DNA of 64,000 nucleotides from Triticum aestivum. Lineage: Eukaryota; Streptophyta; Magnoliopsida; Poales; Poaceae. A program made the position numbers and the translations under genes. This document shows, one piece after another, positions 23,196 through 34,727 of this stretch. The notes under the pieces were generated by a model. It was not told the origin of the DNA. It saw only the letters and a program-made list of their open reading frames with translations, and ran no database searches. The stretch covers positions 137,676,979-137,740,978 of the forward strand of contig NC_057809.1 of assembly GCF_018294505.1 (NCBI RefSeq). The letters are read 5' to 3'. Position 1 is the stretch's first letter; each line of letters starts with the position of its first letter.

Positions 23196-24615
23196 TGATG
23201 ACCCACAAGTATAGGGGATCGCAACAGCTTTCGAGGGTAGAGTATTCAACCCAAATTTATTGATTCGACACAAGGGGAGCCAAAGAATATTCTCAAGTAT
23301 TAGCAGCTGAGTTGTCAATTCAACCACACCTGGAAACTTAGTATCTACAGCAAAGTGTTTAGTAGCAAAGTAATATGATAGTGATGGTAACGGTAACAAA
23401 AGAGTAACGAAAGCAAAGTAATGTTTTTGGTATTTTGTAGTGATTGTAACAATAGCAACGGGAAAGTAAATAAGCGTAAACCAGTATATGGAAAGCTCAT
23501 AGGCATCGGATCAATGATGGATAATTATGCCGGATGTGGTTCATCATGTAACAGTCATAACATAGGGTGACACAAAACTAGCTCCAACTCGTCAATGTAA
23601 TGTAGGCATGTATTCCGAATATAGTCATACATGCTTATGGAAAAGAACTTGCATGACATCTTTTGTCCTACCCTCCCGTGGCAGTGGGATCCTAATGGAA
23701 ACTAAGGCATATTAAGGCCTCCTTTTAATAGAGAACCGGAACAAAGCATTAGCACATAGTGAAAACATGAACTCCTGAAACTACGATCATCACCGGTAAG
23801 TATCCCGGTTATTGTCACTTCAGGGTTAACAGATCATAACACATAATAGGTGACTATAGACTTGCAAGATAGGATCAAGAACTCTCATATATTGATGAAA
23901 ACATAATAGGTTCAGATCTGAAATCATGGCACTCGGGCCCTAGTGACAAGCATTAAGCATAGCAAAGTCATAGCAACATCAATCTCAGAACATAGTGGAT
24001 ACTAGGGATCAAACCCTAACAAAACTAACTCGATTACATGATAAATCTCATCCAACCCATCACCGTCCAGCAAGCCTACGATGGAATTACTCATGCACGG
24101 CGGTGAGCATCATGAAATTGGTGATGGACGATGGTTGATGATGACGACGACGACGAATCCCCCTCTCCGGAGCCCCGAACGGACTCCAGATCAGCCCTCT
24201 CGAGAGGTTTTAGGGCTTGGCGACGACTCCGTATCGTAAAACGCGATGAATTCTTCTCTCCTCTTTTTTTCTCCTCGAAAGCAGATATATAGAGTTGGAG
24301 TTGGAGTCGGGAGGTCTCCAGGGGGCCCACGATGTAGGGTGGCGTGCCCTAGGGGGGCGCGCCCCCCACCCTCGTGGAAAGGGTGTGGGCCCCCTGGTCT
24401 TCATCTTTGGCGAAGATTTTTTATTATTTATTGTAATATATTCCGTGGAGTTTCAGGTCATTCCGAGAATTTTTGTTTTCTGCACATAAAACAACATCAT
24501 GGCAATTCTGCTGAAAACAGCGTCAGTCCGGGTTAGTTCCATTCAAATCATACAAGTTAGAGTCCAAAACAAGGGCAAAAGTGTTTGGAAAAGTAGACAC
24601 GACGAAGACGTATCA
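23196..24615 (-). repeat. 3' LTR of gypsy element D
   Basis: 1420 bp from TGATGACCCACAAG to AAGACGTATCA on the + strand. It pairs with 31412-32829 (1418 bp) at near identity. Confidence 0.93.
24284..24293 (-). promoter_or_regulatory. TATA box in LTR of element D
   Basis: CTATATATCT on the minus strand within the LTR, with the same sequence in the other LTR near 32500-32510. A plausible LTR promoter; activity not shown. Confidence 0.4.
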
Positions 24616-24629
24616 ACTCCCCCAAGCTT
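24616..24629 (-). other. polypurine tract of element D
   Basis: On the minus strand AAGCTTGGGGGAGT directly precedes the 3' LTR (TGATACG). It resembles that of element B. Confidence 0.75.
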
Positions 24630-26640
24630 AAACCCTTGCTTGTCCTCAAGCAATTCAGTTGACAAACTAAAAGAAATAAAGAAAAACTTTTACAAACTCT
24701 GTTTGCTCTTGTTGTTGTAAATATGTCAAGCTAGCATTCAAGTTTTCAGCAAAGATTATAACTAATCATATTTGCAATAATTCTCAGGTCTCATGATGAC
24801 CCATATCAATAGCATAATCAACTAGCAAGCCATAATAATAAATCTCGGATGACAACACTTTCTCAAAACAATCATAATATGATATAACAAGATGGTATCT
24901 CGCTAGCCCTTTCTGAGACCGCAAAACATAAATGCAGAGCACCTTTAAAGATCAAGGACTAACTAGACATTGTAATTCATGGTAAAAGAGATCCAATCAT
25001 AGTCACACCCAATATAAATTAACAGTGATGAATGCAAATGACAGCTGCGCTCTCCAGCTAGTGCTTTTAATAAGAGGGTGACGACTCAACATAAAAATAA
25101 ATAGATAGGCCCTTCGCAGAGGGAAGCAGGTGCTAGAGCTCGGTTTTGAAATAGAGATAATTAACATTTTGAGCGGTATACTTTCATTGTCAACATAACA
25201 ACCAAGAGATGGCGATATCTTCCATGCTACACACATTATAGGCGGTTCCCAAACAGAATGGTAAAGTTTATACTCCCCCTCCACCAACAAACATCAATCC
25301 ATGGCTTGCTCGGAACAACAAGTGCCTTCAACATACATCAGGTCCCAGCGGGAGTTTTGTTTTGCAATTATTTTTGATTTAGTTTGCATAAAGCATGGGA
25401 CTGGGCATCCTAGTGACCAGCCATTTTCTCGTGAGTGAGGAGCGGACTCCACTCCTCTTGAGAATAACCCGCCTAGCATGGAAGATACAGGCAGCCCTAG
25501 TTGATACATGAGCTATTCGATCATACAAAACAGGATGATTATTTGAAGGTTTAGAGTTTGGCACATACAAATTTACTTGGAATGGCATGTAGATACCGCA
25601 TATAGGAAGGTATTGTGGACTCATCTGGAATAACTTTGGGGTTTAAGGAATTGGATGCACAAGCAGTATTCCCGCTTAGTACAGGTGAAGGCTAGCAAAA
25701 GACTGGGAAGCGACCAACTAGAGAGCGACAACTACCATGTACATGCATTAAAATTAATAAACATTGGATGCAAGCATGAGTAGGATATAATCCACCATGA
25801 ACATAAATATCGTGAAGGCTATGTTGATTTGTTTTAACTACATGCGTGAACATGTGCCAAGTCAAGTCACTTAAATCATTCAAAGGAGGATACCACCCCA
25901 TCATACCACATCATAACCATCTCAATATCATGTTGGAACGCAAGGTAAACCATTATAACTCATAGCTAATCAAGCATGACACAAGCAACTATGATCTCTA
26001 ATTGTCATTGCAAATGTGTTTATTCATAACAAGCTGAATCAAGAACGATGAACTCATCATATTTACAAAAACAAAAGAGGTGGAGTTCGTACCAGCTTTT
26101 CTCATCTCAGTCAGTCCATCATATATCATCATAATTGCCTTTCACTTGCACAACCGAACGATGTGAATAATAATAAGAGTGCACGTGCATTGGACTAAGC
26201 TGGAATCTGTGAGCATTTAATAAACAGGAGAAGACAAAGCAATATGGGCTCTTGGTTAAATCAACAATAAAGCATATAAGAGCCACTTCAACAATTTAAT
26301 TATGGTCTTCTCCTATCGACCCCCAAAGAGAGAAAAGAAATAAAACTATTTACACGGGAAAGCTCCCAACAAGCAAAAGAAGAACGGGAAATATTTTTGG
26401 GTTTTCTTTTTAATAACTACTACAAGCATGGAAAGTAAATTAATTAAAAGCTACAACTAATTTTTTTGGTTTTTTCTAAAGGTTTATTAAACACACAAGA
26501 AGAAAGCATAAAAGGAAATAAACTAGCATGGATGATACAATGAAAAAGTATGAGCACCGACATCTAGCAATGAGTGTGTGTGAACATAAATGTAATGTCG
26601 GTGAGAAATACGTACTCCCCCAAGCTTAGGCTTTTGGCCT
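24630..26640 (-). other. non-coding 3' region of element D
   Basis: About 2 kb between the ORF-1-like gene and the polypurine tract with only short chance ORFs. AT-rich, with no tandem structure that I can delimit. Long 3' untranslated regions are usual in Athila-type gypsy elements. Confidence 0.65.
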
Positions 26641-26648
26641 AAGTTGGT

Positions 26649-27743
26649 TTATGGCCACGACTGGCCTGGCTGATATCCATAATAATAGTTGGGGTCGTAC
26701 TGCGATGAGGAAGAAGAAGGCTCCGATTGCCACTGGCTGGCAATCATCTCCGGATCCCACTGATAGTTAGACTGTCGTGAAGGATCAAATTGTGGTTCCG
26801 GTTCTGGCTCCTCGGCTGGTGCAGGGTTCTGGTAGGCGTGAATAGCCGTCAACGGAACAAGGTACGTGCCTACAGTCAAATCAAACAAAGAAGGAGCAGG
26901 CAAGGTAATAGTCTCAGGATGATGTTTATTAAAGAACAATTGATATTTAAGCTCTCCTGCCCTATTCTTAATAATAAAATCATGTGCCATCATACTTTTA
27001 TAATCTAGATAAACACGAGGCAGCACTTTTTCTTCCTTCTCAGCACGCCTAATAGGTATGTTAAAATGTGCAGCTAGGCGTGTAGCATAGATGCCTCCAA
27101 AGATGGGACCCTTAGTATGGTTCATACTTAACCTTCTAGCAATAATGCCGCCCATACTAAAAGAGTTATCACCGTATAAGCCGTGGTGCAAAATAATAAT
27201 ATCAGGGATACTCAGGTTTCCACAGTTTCCGCGACCAATTAAGCAACGACTAGCAAATAATGCAAAGTAGCGTAAAACAGGAAAATGTATGCTAGTGATT
27301 CATGCATCGAAAACCTTCCTTGTTTCCCCTACAGTGATAGTGTCAATAAATCCCTCCACATCATCACGATGTGGTTCTTCTGTCTTGCCCCCAAAAGGGA
27401 CTAAACAAATCTGACAGAAATCATAAAGTGACATCTCCTTATGCTCATCATATAAATGAAATTCCACCGTAGGTGGTGAGTTCTTAGAATGAAAATAAAA
27501 GTTTTGCACAAAGGTATTTGTGAGCAAGAGATACTGATCGTATTGGTCGTGGAGGAAAGCGGTAAGGCCTACAGTCTGAGCCAACTCATGAAAATCTTCA
27601 TAAATCCCGGTTGCTCTTAAGAAATCCTCGGAAGGCCATTCACACGCCCGAACCTCCGCGGTGCACGACAAATTATACTTAGGCTTCGGTGCCTTTTCCA
27701 TCAAGCTTTGGCTCGATGAGCCCCTCAATAATCTCCTCATCAT
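26649..27743 (-). pseudogene. Athila ORF-1-like gene of element D
   Basis: One frame on the minus strand, about 365 codons, with one in-frame TGA at 27300-27302. The part before it (27743-27303) contains VEFHLYDEHKEMSLYDFC; the part after (to 26649) contains SMGGIIARRL and GPIFGGIYATRLAAHF and ends in a proline/glutamate- and serine/tyrosine-rich tail. I match this to the Athila ORF-1 family of plant gypsy elements (function unknown, often downstream of gag-pol). Between the two halves the frame stays open through LRYFALFASRCLIGRGNCG, so the only lesion seen is the stop. The start at 27743 (MMRRLLRG) is the first ATG of the frame; an upstream start is possible. The assignment is from memory of the family, not a search. 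Confidence 0.65.
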
Positions 27744-28507
27744 TTTTTGAAAAATTCTGAAATTTTTAGTAACTTCAAAATAAAACTAAACCAAACTCAA
27801 TAATATTGATAGCAACTACTCCTACAAGTGCCTTGGGCCTATATCATGCATCAAAACTACTTTTGACCATATAAATTTGACATGCAAGCTCAAGAACAGG
27901 GTCACCTAAGCAACAAAAAAATTCAATGAATAAAGGACTAGAACAAAAACTAATTGGACCAATGGAGGAGTCACATACCAAGGAATAATCTCCCCAAGCA
28001 GTTTTGTGAGAGGGTCTTTGAGCAAGGAGATTGAAAATTACAGCAAAGAGAGCTGGAACTCGTGCTTGAGTTGGTTTTTCGTGTTTGTGGGAGGAAGAAG
28101 AAGAGGATGGGTGCAGGAATAAGTGGAGGAGGGCCACCATGGGCCCACGAGGCAGGGGGCGCGCCCTCCACCCTTGTGACCAGGTGGCAGCTCCCCCCGC
28201 GATAATTTTTGCACCATAAATCCTCAAATATTCCCGAAAAAATCATATTAAATTGGCATGTCATTCTGAGGACTTTTATTTTTGGGACATTTTTATATTG
28301 CACGGATAAATCAAGAAACAGACAAAAAAAATACTATTTTTACTTTATTTCAACTAAATAACAGAAAGTATAAAGAGGGTACAGAAGGTTGTGCTTCTAG
28401 TTTCATCCATCTCATGCTCATCAAAAGGAATCCACTAACAAGGTTGACCAAGTCTTGTTAACGAACTCATTCCGATTAACATTAAACCGGAGAAATTTCG
28501 AATAGCA
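27744..28507 (-). other. gap between protease and ORF-1-like gene
   Basis: 764 bp where an autonomous gypsy element would carry RT, RNase H and integrase. No such motif is present. It holds a GC-rich patch (28120-28200) with a GGGCCCACGAGG motif also common in the LTRs, so a piece of LTR-like sequence may have been brought in when pol was lost. This is an inference. Confidence 0.55.
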
Positions 28508-29725
28508 CTAGGTTACCTCAACGGGGATATGCACATCCCCAATAATAAGTATATCATATTTCTTCTTGACAGTAGGAAGAGGAAATTCAAAGCCTCCAAA
28601 TATAATCGATGGAATTTTTCCGATAGAATTGATACTATGAACTTGAGGTTGTTTCCTCGGAAAGTGTACCGTATGCTCATTACCATTAACATGAAAAGTG
28701 ACATTGTCTTTGTTGCAATCAATAACATCCCCTGCAGTATTAAGAAAAGGTCTTCCAAGAATAATAGACATACTATCGTCCTCTGGAATATCAAGAATAT
28801 CAAAGTCCGTTAAAATAGTAATGTTTGCAACCACAACAGGCACATCCTCACAAATACCGACATGTATAGCAGTTGATTTATCAGCCATTTGCAAAGATAT
28901 TTCAGTAGGTGTCAACTTATTCAAGTCAAGTCTACGATATAAAGAGAGAGGCATAACACTAACACCGGCTCCAAGATCACATAAAGCAGTTTTAACATAG
29001 TTTCTTTTAATGGAGCATGGTATAGTAGGTACTCCTGGATCTACAAGTTTCTTTGGTATTCCACCCTTAAAATTATAATTAGCAAGCATGGTGGAAATTT
29101 CAGCTTCTGGTATCTTTCTTTTATTTGTAACAATATCTTTCATGTACTTAGCATAAGGATTCATTTTGAGCATATCAGTCAATCGCATACGCAAAAAGAT
29201 AGGTCTAATCATTTCAGCAAAGCGCTCAAAATCCTCATCATCCTTTTTCTTGGATGGTTTGGGAGGAAAAGGCATGGGTTTATGAACCAAAGGCTCTCTT
29301 TCTTTACCATGTTTCCTAGCAACAAAGTCTTTCTTAACATAACATTGATTCTTTGATTGTGGGTTATCAAGATCAACAGCAGGTTCAATTTCTACATCAT
29401 TATCATTACTAGTTTGAGCATCATTATGAACATCATCATTAACATTTTCGTTAGGTTCATGTTCATTGCCAGATTGTGTTTCAGCATCAGACATAGATAT
29501 ACCATTTGGATTATCAGGTGGTTCAGCAATAGGTTCACTAGAAGTTTGCACAGTTCTATCATTTTTCTTTTTCTTCCTTTTAGAAGAACTAGGTGCATCA
29601 ATATTATTTCTCTGAGAATCTTGCTCAATTCTCTTAGGGTGGCCTTCAGGATACAAAGGTTCCTGAGTCATTCTACCAGTTCTAGTAGCCACTTTAACAA
29701 CATAATTATTTTTCTTACTATTCAT
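28508..29725 (-). CDS. gag end and aspartic protease of element D
   Basis: About 405 codons, downstream of and in the same frame as the gag ORF, from which only one TAG (29735-29737) separates it. The first 130 residues are charged and low in complexity (KKNDRTVQTSS, then an acidic stretch rich in D, E and N). A lysine-rich linker and the retropepsin follow: CDLGAGVSVMPLSLYRRL (active-site DTG changed to DLG), then IILGRPFLNTAGDVID as the flap-distal hydrophobic motif. The protease would cleave the gag polyprotein. DLGAS-type variants are known in plant gypsy elements. No RT follows. Confidence 0.75.
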   Translation of the reverse strand: MNSKKNNYVVKVATRTGRMTQEPLYPEGHPKRIEQDSQRNNIDAPSSSKRKKKKNDRTVQTSSEPIAEPPDNPNGISMSDAETQSGNEHEPNENVNDDVHNDAQTSNDNDVEIEPAVDLDNPQSKNQCYVKKDFVARKHGKEREPLVHKPMPFPPKPSKKKDDEDFERFAEMIRPIFLRMRLTDMLKMNPYAKYMKDIVTNKRKIPEAEISTMLANYNFKGGIPKKLVDPGVPTIPCSIKRNYVKTALCDLGAGVSVMPLSLYRRLDLNKLTPTEISLQMADKSTAIHVGICEDVPVVVANITILTDFDILDIPEDDSMSIILGRPFLNTAGDVIDCNKDNVTFHVNGNEHTVHFPRKQPQVHSINSIGKIPSIIFGGFEFPLPTVKKKYDILIIGDVHIPVEVT

Positions 29726-29734
29726 CTCATTGAG

Positions 29735-31333
29735 CTATTCCTTTTGAGCTTTAAGTACTTGTTCTACTTGAGTGGTAACCATAGAAGCATGTTTGCTAAC
29801 AAGTTTAAGTTCACCTCTAATATTAGCCATATAATCACCCAAATATTTAATCATATCAACATTTTGTTTTAATTGTCTACCAAAATAAGCATTGAAGTCT
29901 TCTTGCTTAAACATAAAATTATCAAACTCATCCAAGCATTGAATATCAATTTTAGCAGGAGGGATTTCAGCTTTATCATATCTATAGAGAGAATTTACCT
30001 TTACTACCTGTGTCGGGTTATCGGGGTCAGGAGGTTCTTCAATAAATAAGGGATTAAGATCATATATTTCTTCGACAGGCGGTAAATTAAGACCATGTAT
30101 TTCTTCAATAGGAGGTAAATTCTTAACATCTTCAGCTTTAATACCTTTTTCTTTCATAGATTTCTTTGCCTCTTGCATATCTTCGGGACTGAGAAATAGA
30201 ACACCTCTCTTCTTCGGAGTTGGTTTAGGAATATGATCATTAATTGGAGCAGGAGTTGGCTCAGGAGCTGGCTCAAGAGGTGCCCAATTATTTTCATTTG
30301 TCAACATATTATTCAATAAGATTTCAGCTTCAACCGGTGTTCTTTCCCTGAAAAGAGAACCAGCACAACTATCCAGGTAACCTCTGGAAGCATTGGTTAG
30401 TCCATTATAAAAGATATCCAGTATTTCATTTTTCTTAAGAGGATGATCAGGCAAAGCATTAAGTAACTTGAGAAGCCTCCCCCAAGCTTGTGGGAGACTC
30501 TCTTCTTTAATTTTCACAAAGTTGTATATTTCCTTTAAAGCAGCTTGTTTCTTATGAGCAGGGAAATATTTAGCAGAGAAGTAGTAAATCATATCCTGGG
30601 GACTACGCACACAACCAGGATCAAGATAATTAAACCATATCTTAGCATCACCCTTTAATGAGAACGGAAATATTTTAAGGATATAAAAGTAGCGAGATCT
30701 CTCATCATTAGTGAACAGGGTGGCTATATCATTTAATTTAGTAAGATGTGCTACAACAGTTTCAAATTCATAGCCATGAAAAGGATCAGATTCAACTAAA
30801 GTAATTATATCAGGATCAACAGAGAATTCATAATCCTTATCAGTAACACAAATAGGTGAAGTAGCAAAAGCAGGGTCAGGTTTCATCCTAGCATTTAGAA
30901 ATTGCTTATTCCATTTAGCTAATAACCTTTTGAGTTCATATCTATCTTTGCAAGCTAAAATAGCTAAAGAAGCTTCTTGATCAAATAAATAACCCTCAGG
31001 AATAACAAGTGATTCTTCATCATCACTTTCATCATCATAATCAGATTCAATATTTTCAATCTCTCTAGCCCTAGCAAGTTGTTCCTCGAGAAAATCACCA
31101 AGTGGCACAGTAGTATCAAGCATAGAAGTAGTTTCATTATAAGTATCATGTATAGCAGAAGTAGCATCATCAATAACATGGGACATATCAGAACGAATAG
31201 CAGAAGAAGGTTTAGGTGTCGCAAGCTTACTCATAACAGAAGGTGAATCAAGTGCAGAGCTAGATGGCAGTTCCTTACCTTTCCTCGTAGTTGAGGGATA
31301 AATTGTTGTCTTAGCGTCTTTCAAGTTCTTCAT
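29735..31333 (-). CDS. gag of element D
   Basis: 532 codons directly inside the 5' LTR and primer site of element D. The first 140 residues are acidic. A Retrotrans_gag-type capsid segment lies at about residues 190-330 (FPFSLKGDAKIWFNYL, then KYFPAHKKQAALKEIYNF and SRGYLDSCAGSLF). Proline-rich linkers and a helical C-terminus follow. There is no CCHC knuckle, as is usual for Athila-type gag. It ends at TAG 29735-29737 with the frame open beyond it (LNEMNSKKN), so gag and protease were one polyprotein. A CAG-to-TAG change is the simple explanation; programmed readthrough is the alternative. The intact length suggests a recent insertion. Confidence 0.82.
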   Translation of the reverse strand: MKNLKDAKTTIYPSTTRKGKELPSSSALDSPSVMSKLATPKPSSAIRSDMSHVIDDATSAIHDTYNETTSMLDTTVPLGDFLEEQLARAREIENIESDYDDESDDEESLVIPEGYLFDQEASLAILACKDRYELKRLLAKWNKQFLNARMKPDPAFATSPICVTDKDYEFSVDPDIITLVESDPFHGYEFETVVAHLTKLNDIATLFTNDERSRYFYILKIFPFSLKGDAKIWFNYLDPGCVRSPQDMIYYFSAKYFPAHKKQAALKEIYNFVKIKEESLPQAWGRLLKLLNALPDHPLKKNEILDIFYNGLTNASRGYLDSCAGSLFRERTPVEAEILLNNMLTNENNWAPLEPAPEPTPAPINDHIPKPTPKKRGVLFLSPEDMQEAKKSMKEKGIKAEDVKNLPPIEEIHGLNLPPVEEIYDLNPLFIEEPPDPDNPTQVVKVNSLYRYDKAEIPPAKIDIQCLDEFDNFMFKQEDFNAYFGRQLKQNVDMIKYLGDYMANIRGELKLVSKHASMVTTQVEQVLKAQKE

Positions 31334-31382
31334 AGTGTCCAGCAGATATAAATCCCAAGTGACTCAAAGAATAGAGCTATGC

Positions 31383-31400
31383 TCCCCGGCAATGGCGCTA
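31383..31400 (-). other. primer binding site of element D, tRNA-Asp type
   Basis: On the minus strand TAGCGCCATTGCCGGGGA lies 11 bp from the 5' LTR. It differs at two positions from the complement of the tRNA-Asp 3' end. The same offset and primer as in element B suggest the same gypsy lineage. Confidence 0.78.
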
Positions 31401-31411
31401 GAAATTAGTCT

Positions 31412-32829
31412 TGATGACCCACAAGTATAGGGGATCGCAACAGCTTTCGAGGGTAGAGTATTCAACCCAAATTTATTGATTCGACACAAGGGGAGCCAAA
31501 GAATATTCTCAAGTATTAGCAGCTGAGTTGTCAATTCAACCACACCTGGAAACTTAGTATCTGCAGCAAAGTGTTTAGTAGCAAAGTAATATGATAGTGA
31601 TGGTAACGGTAACAAAAGAGTAACGAAAGCAAAGTAATGTTTTTGGTATTTTGTAGTGATTGTAACAATAGCAACGGGAAAGTAAATAAGCGTAAACCAA
31701 TATATGGAAAGCTCGTAGGCATCGGATCAATGATGGATAATTATGCCGGATGTGGTTCATCATGTAACAGTCATAACATAGGGTGACACATAACTAGCTC
31801 CAATTCGTCAATGTAATGTAGGCATGTATTCCGAATATAGTCATACATGCTTATGGAAAAGAACTTGCATGACATCTTTTGTCCTACCCTCCCGTGGCAG
31901 CGGGGTACTAATGGAAACTAAGGGATATTAAGGCCTCCTTTTAATAGAGAACCGGAACAAAGCATTAGCACATAGTGAATACATGAACTCCTCAAACTAC
32001 GGTCATCACCGGTAAGTATCCCGATTATTGTCACTTCGGGGTTAACGGATCATAACACATAATAGGTGACTATAGACTTGCAAGATAGGATCAAGAACTC
32101 TCATATATTGATGAAAACATAATAGGTTCAGATCTGAAATCATGGCACTCGGGCCCTAGTGACAAGCATTAAGCATAGCAAAGTCATAGCAACATCAATC
32201 TCAGAACATAGTGGATACTAGGGATCAAACCCTAACAAAACTAACTCGATTACATGATAAATCTCATCCAACCCATCACCGTCCAGCAAGCCTATGATGG
32301 AATTACTCACGCACGGCGGTGAGCATCATGAAGTTGGTGATGGAGGATGGTTGATGATGACAACGGCGACGAATCCCCCTCTCCGGAGCCCCGAACGGAC
32401 TCCAGATCAGCCCTCCCGAGAGGTTTTAGGGCTTGGCGGCGACTCTGTATCATAAAACGCGATGAATTCTTCTCTCCTATTTTTTTCTCCCCGAAAGCAG
32501 ATATATAGAGTTGGAGTTGGAGTCGGGAGGTCTCCAGGGGGCCCACGAGGTAGGGGGGCGCGCCCTAGGTGGGGTGCCCCCCACCCTCGTGGAAAGGGTG
32601 TGGGCCCCCTGGCCTTCATCTTTGGCAAGAATTTTTTATTATTTATTGTAAGATATTCCTTGGAGTTTCAGGTCATTCCGAGAACTTTTGTTTTCTGCAC
32701 ATAAACAACATCATGGCAATTCTGTTGAAAACAACGTCACTCCAGGTTAGTTCCATTCAAATCATACAAGTTAGAGTCCAAAACAAAAGCAAAAGTGTTT
32801 GGAAAAGTAGATACGACGAAGACGTATTA
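31412..32829 (-). repeat. 5' LTR of gypsy element D
   Basis: 1418 bp, TGATGACCC to GACGTATTA on the + strand. The terminal CA is changed to TA here but intact in the other LTR. Confidence 0.93.
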
Positions 32830-34652
32830 ATGCTACATGTATATTTTACTAAAACTAAAATTAATAGGAAAGCAACTAAAACAGAAAAAGTATTATAAAT
32901 AAAAAGAAAAAAGCAAAACAGAAAATAAAACAAAATAAAAGAAAACAAAGAGACCCCCTCTCTGGGCCGTGGCCTAGCCGGCCACTGGGCTAGCCAGGCC
33001 AGCCCAGCCGGCGCCCCCATAACCCCCCACTCCCGTGTGACCTAGATCGGTCCACCCCACTCCTTCCCCCACGCCTCGCTCCTCTCCTTCCCCGTCTGGA
33101 TCGGGATTGGGGCAAGTGCGCCCCCGACCCCGCCGATGCCGCGTGCCACACCGCCGCACCTCGTCGGCGCCCCGGTGCCCGCTGCCATCCCCGGATCTCC
33201 CGCACCTCTCCCTTGTGGGATCGACTGCACCGCTCGAACCCCCCTGCGACCCATCGCCGGACGCCATCGCCACGGTCCTCTCCTTCGCTGGCGCTCCCCG
33301 TCCCCGTCGCCAATGCCTCCTCGCCGGACCTCCCTAACTCTTCCACGAGCGGGTTGCTAGTTCCCTACGCCCTCGCCGTGAGCACCTCCCTCTCCTCGTA
33401 CTCCCCTTTCCCCCTGTCGGACATCGTCGTGCACGCCGTCCCGCACCCGCGCGGCTCCGCGCTCGCCTGCGGCCTCGACGGCCCCCAATGTGCTCTCTGC
33501 TTCCCTGCCTCTGCTCCGCACGCGCTCGGCCACGCTCCCCTCCTTTCGCGCGTGCGCCCGCTCCTCGCCTTGCGGCACTACTCGCGCCCCAGGCACGCCT
33601 TGACCACGTCCTCACGCAGCTCTCCCCAGCCACGCCTGGCCTCGTCGTCACGCCCGTCGTCGCCGTGCAGACCGCACGCGCACGCACCCGTGCCCCTTTG
33701 CCCTGCGGCTGCCGCCGGCTCCTCCGCCACAGACACCACGCTCGCCGCCCGCCACCGCTGGCCTCTGCTACCCGCGCGCTGCTCGTGGCCACCGCGCCGT
33801 CCGTCGTCCCACTTCGCTTCGCCCGCGGGCGTGCCCTGCCCCATGTGGCCTCCCACCCCTGCCACTCGCAGGCCTCGCCTTGACCCCAGGTCGGGCTCGG
33901 TCTTCGCCCGGGCGACGCCAGCGCCCTGGTCCAGTCGCCCGTATGCCCGTGAACCTGGTGCTTGTTAGCGCCCGTGGGCCTATGGCAAGGAGGCCCTAGC
34001 CCCTGAGAATGTTAAAAAAAGAATAAAATATGTAAAGTAAATAATAATTAAATTAATTAATTAATTAATTAAATTAACATAATTAATCATGTTAATTAAC
34101 CTATTGACTACTTAATTAGTCTAACTAATCCTATTAGTTAACTAGGCAGTCAATGACAGGGGGGCCCCACCCCCTGTTGACCAGTCAAAGTTTGACCGAT
34201 CAACTGGGTCCCCTGGTCCCACATGTCAGCTAGTGTACATTTTTAGTACACTATGCTGGGTACATCTAGCAATTTAACATTAAATTTTCGAAATAAAATA
34301 AATTAGAAAATGAATTAAATCTTTAAAAATTAATATAAAATAATCTGTAGCTCAGATGGAAAAACTCTGTACATGAAAGTTGCTCAGAACGACGAGACGA
34401 ATACGGATACACTCTCCGTTCGTCGGCCACACACCCCTAGCATAGTAAACATGCAACTTTCCCCCTCCGGTTCATCTGTCCGAAAACGCGAAACACCGGG
34501 GATACTTTCCCGGATGTCCCCCCCCCCCTTCGCCCGTATCACCACCTCTTACCGCGTTAGGGCACCCCTAGAACCGCTACTTGTCATGTCATGCATCGCT
34601 ATGCATTTGTTTGCTTAATATTTAATCTTTCTTCCCCCTCTTCTCTCGCTAG

Positions 34653-34727
34653 ACACCGAGACTGACGCCACTGCTACCCAGTACGACTACGGTGTTGACG
34701 ACCCCTCTCTCTTGCCAGAGCAACCAG
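34653..34727 (+). other. exon-like block 1 in 3' LTR of C
   Basis: Same 75-bp length, same flanking AG and GCAAGC as the copy at 16830-16904. The open frame is kept; an alanine becomes threonine (DATATQYDYG). Confidence 0.45.

Larger units (their letters stand above)
23196..32829 (-). mobile_element. gypsy element D (Fatima-type), innermost
   Basis: A 9634-bp LTR retrotransposon on the minus strand inside the 3' LTR of element C. LTRs are 23196-24615 and 31412-32829; TSDs ATGCT are perfect (23191-23195, 32830-32834). The last base pair of the right end reads TA instead of CA, a point mutation. On the minus strand it carries a tRNA-Asp primer site, gag and protease. A long gap follows, then an Athila ORF-1-like gene; RT, RNase H and integrase are absent. 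The LTR start TGATACGTCTTCGTCG is what I recall for Fatima. About 5 differences in the first 400 LTR positions make it the youngest of the nest. Confidence 0.93.

Noticed and set aside
26649..27743. Host gene inside element D
   Set aside because: The frame lies between the LTRs in the element's orientation and matches the Athila ORF-1 pattern, so it belongs to the element.
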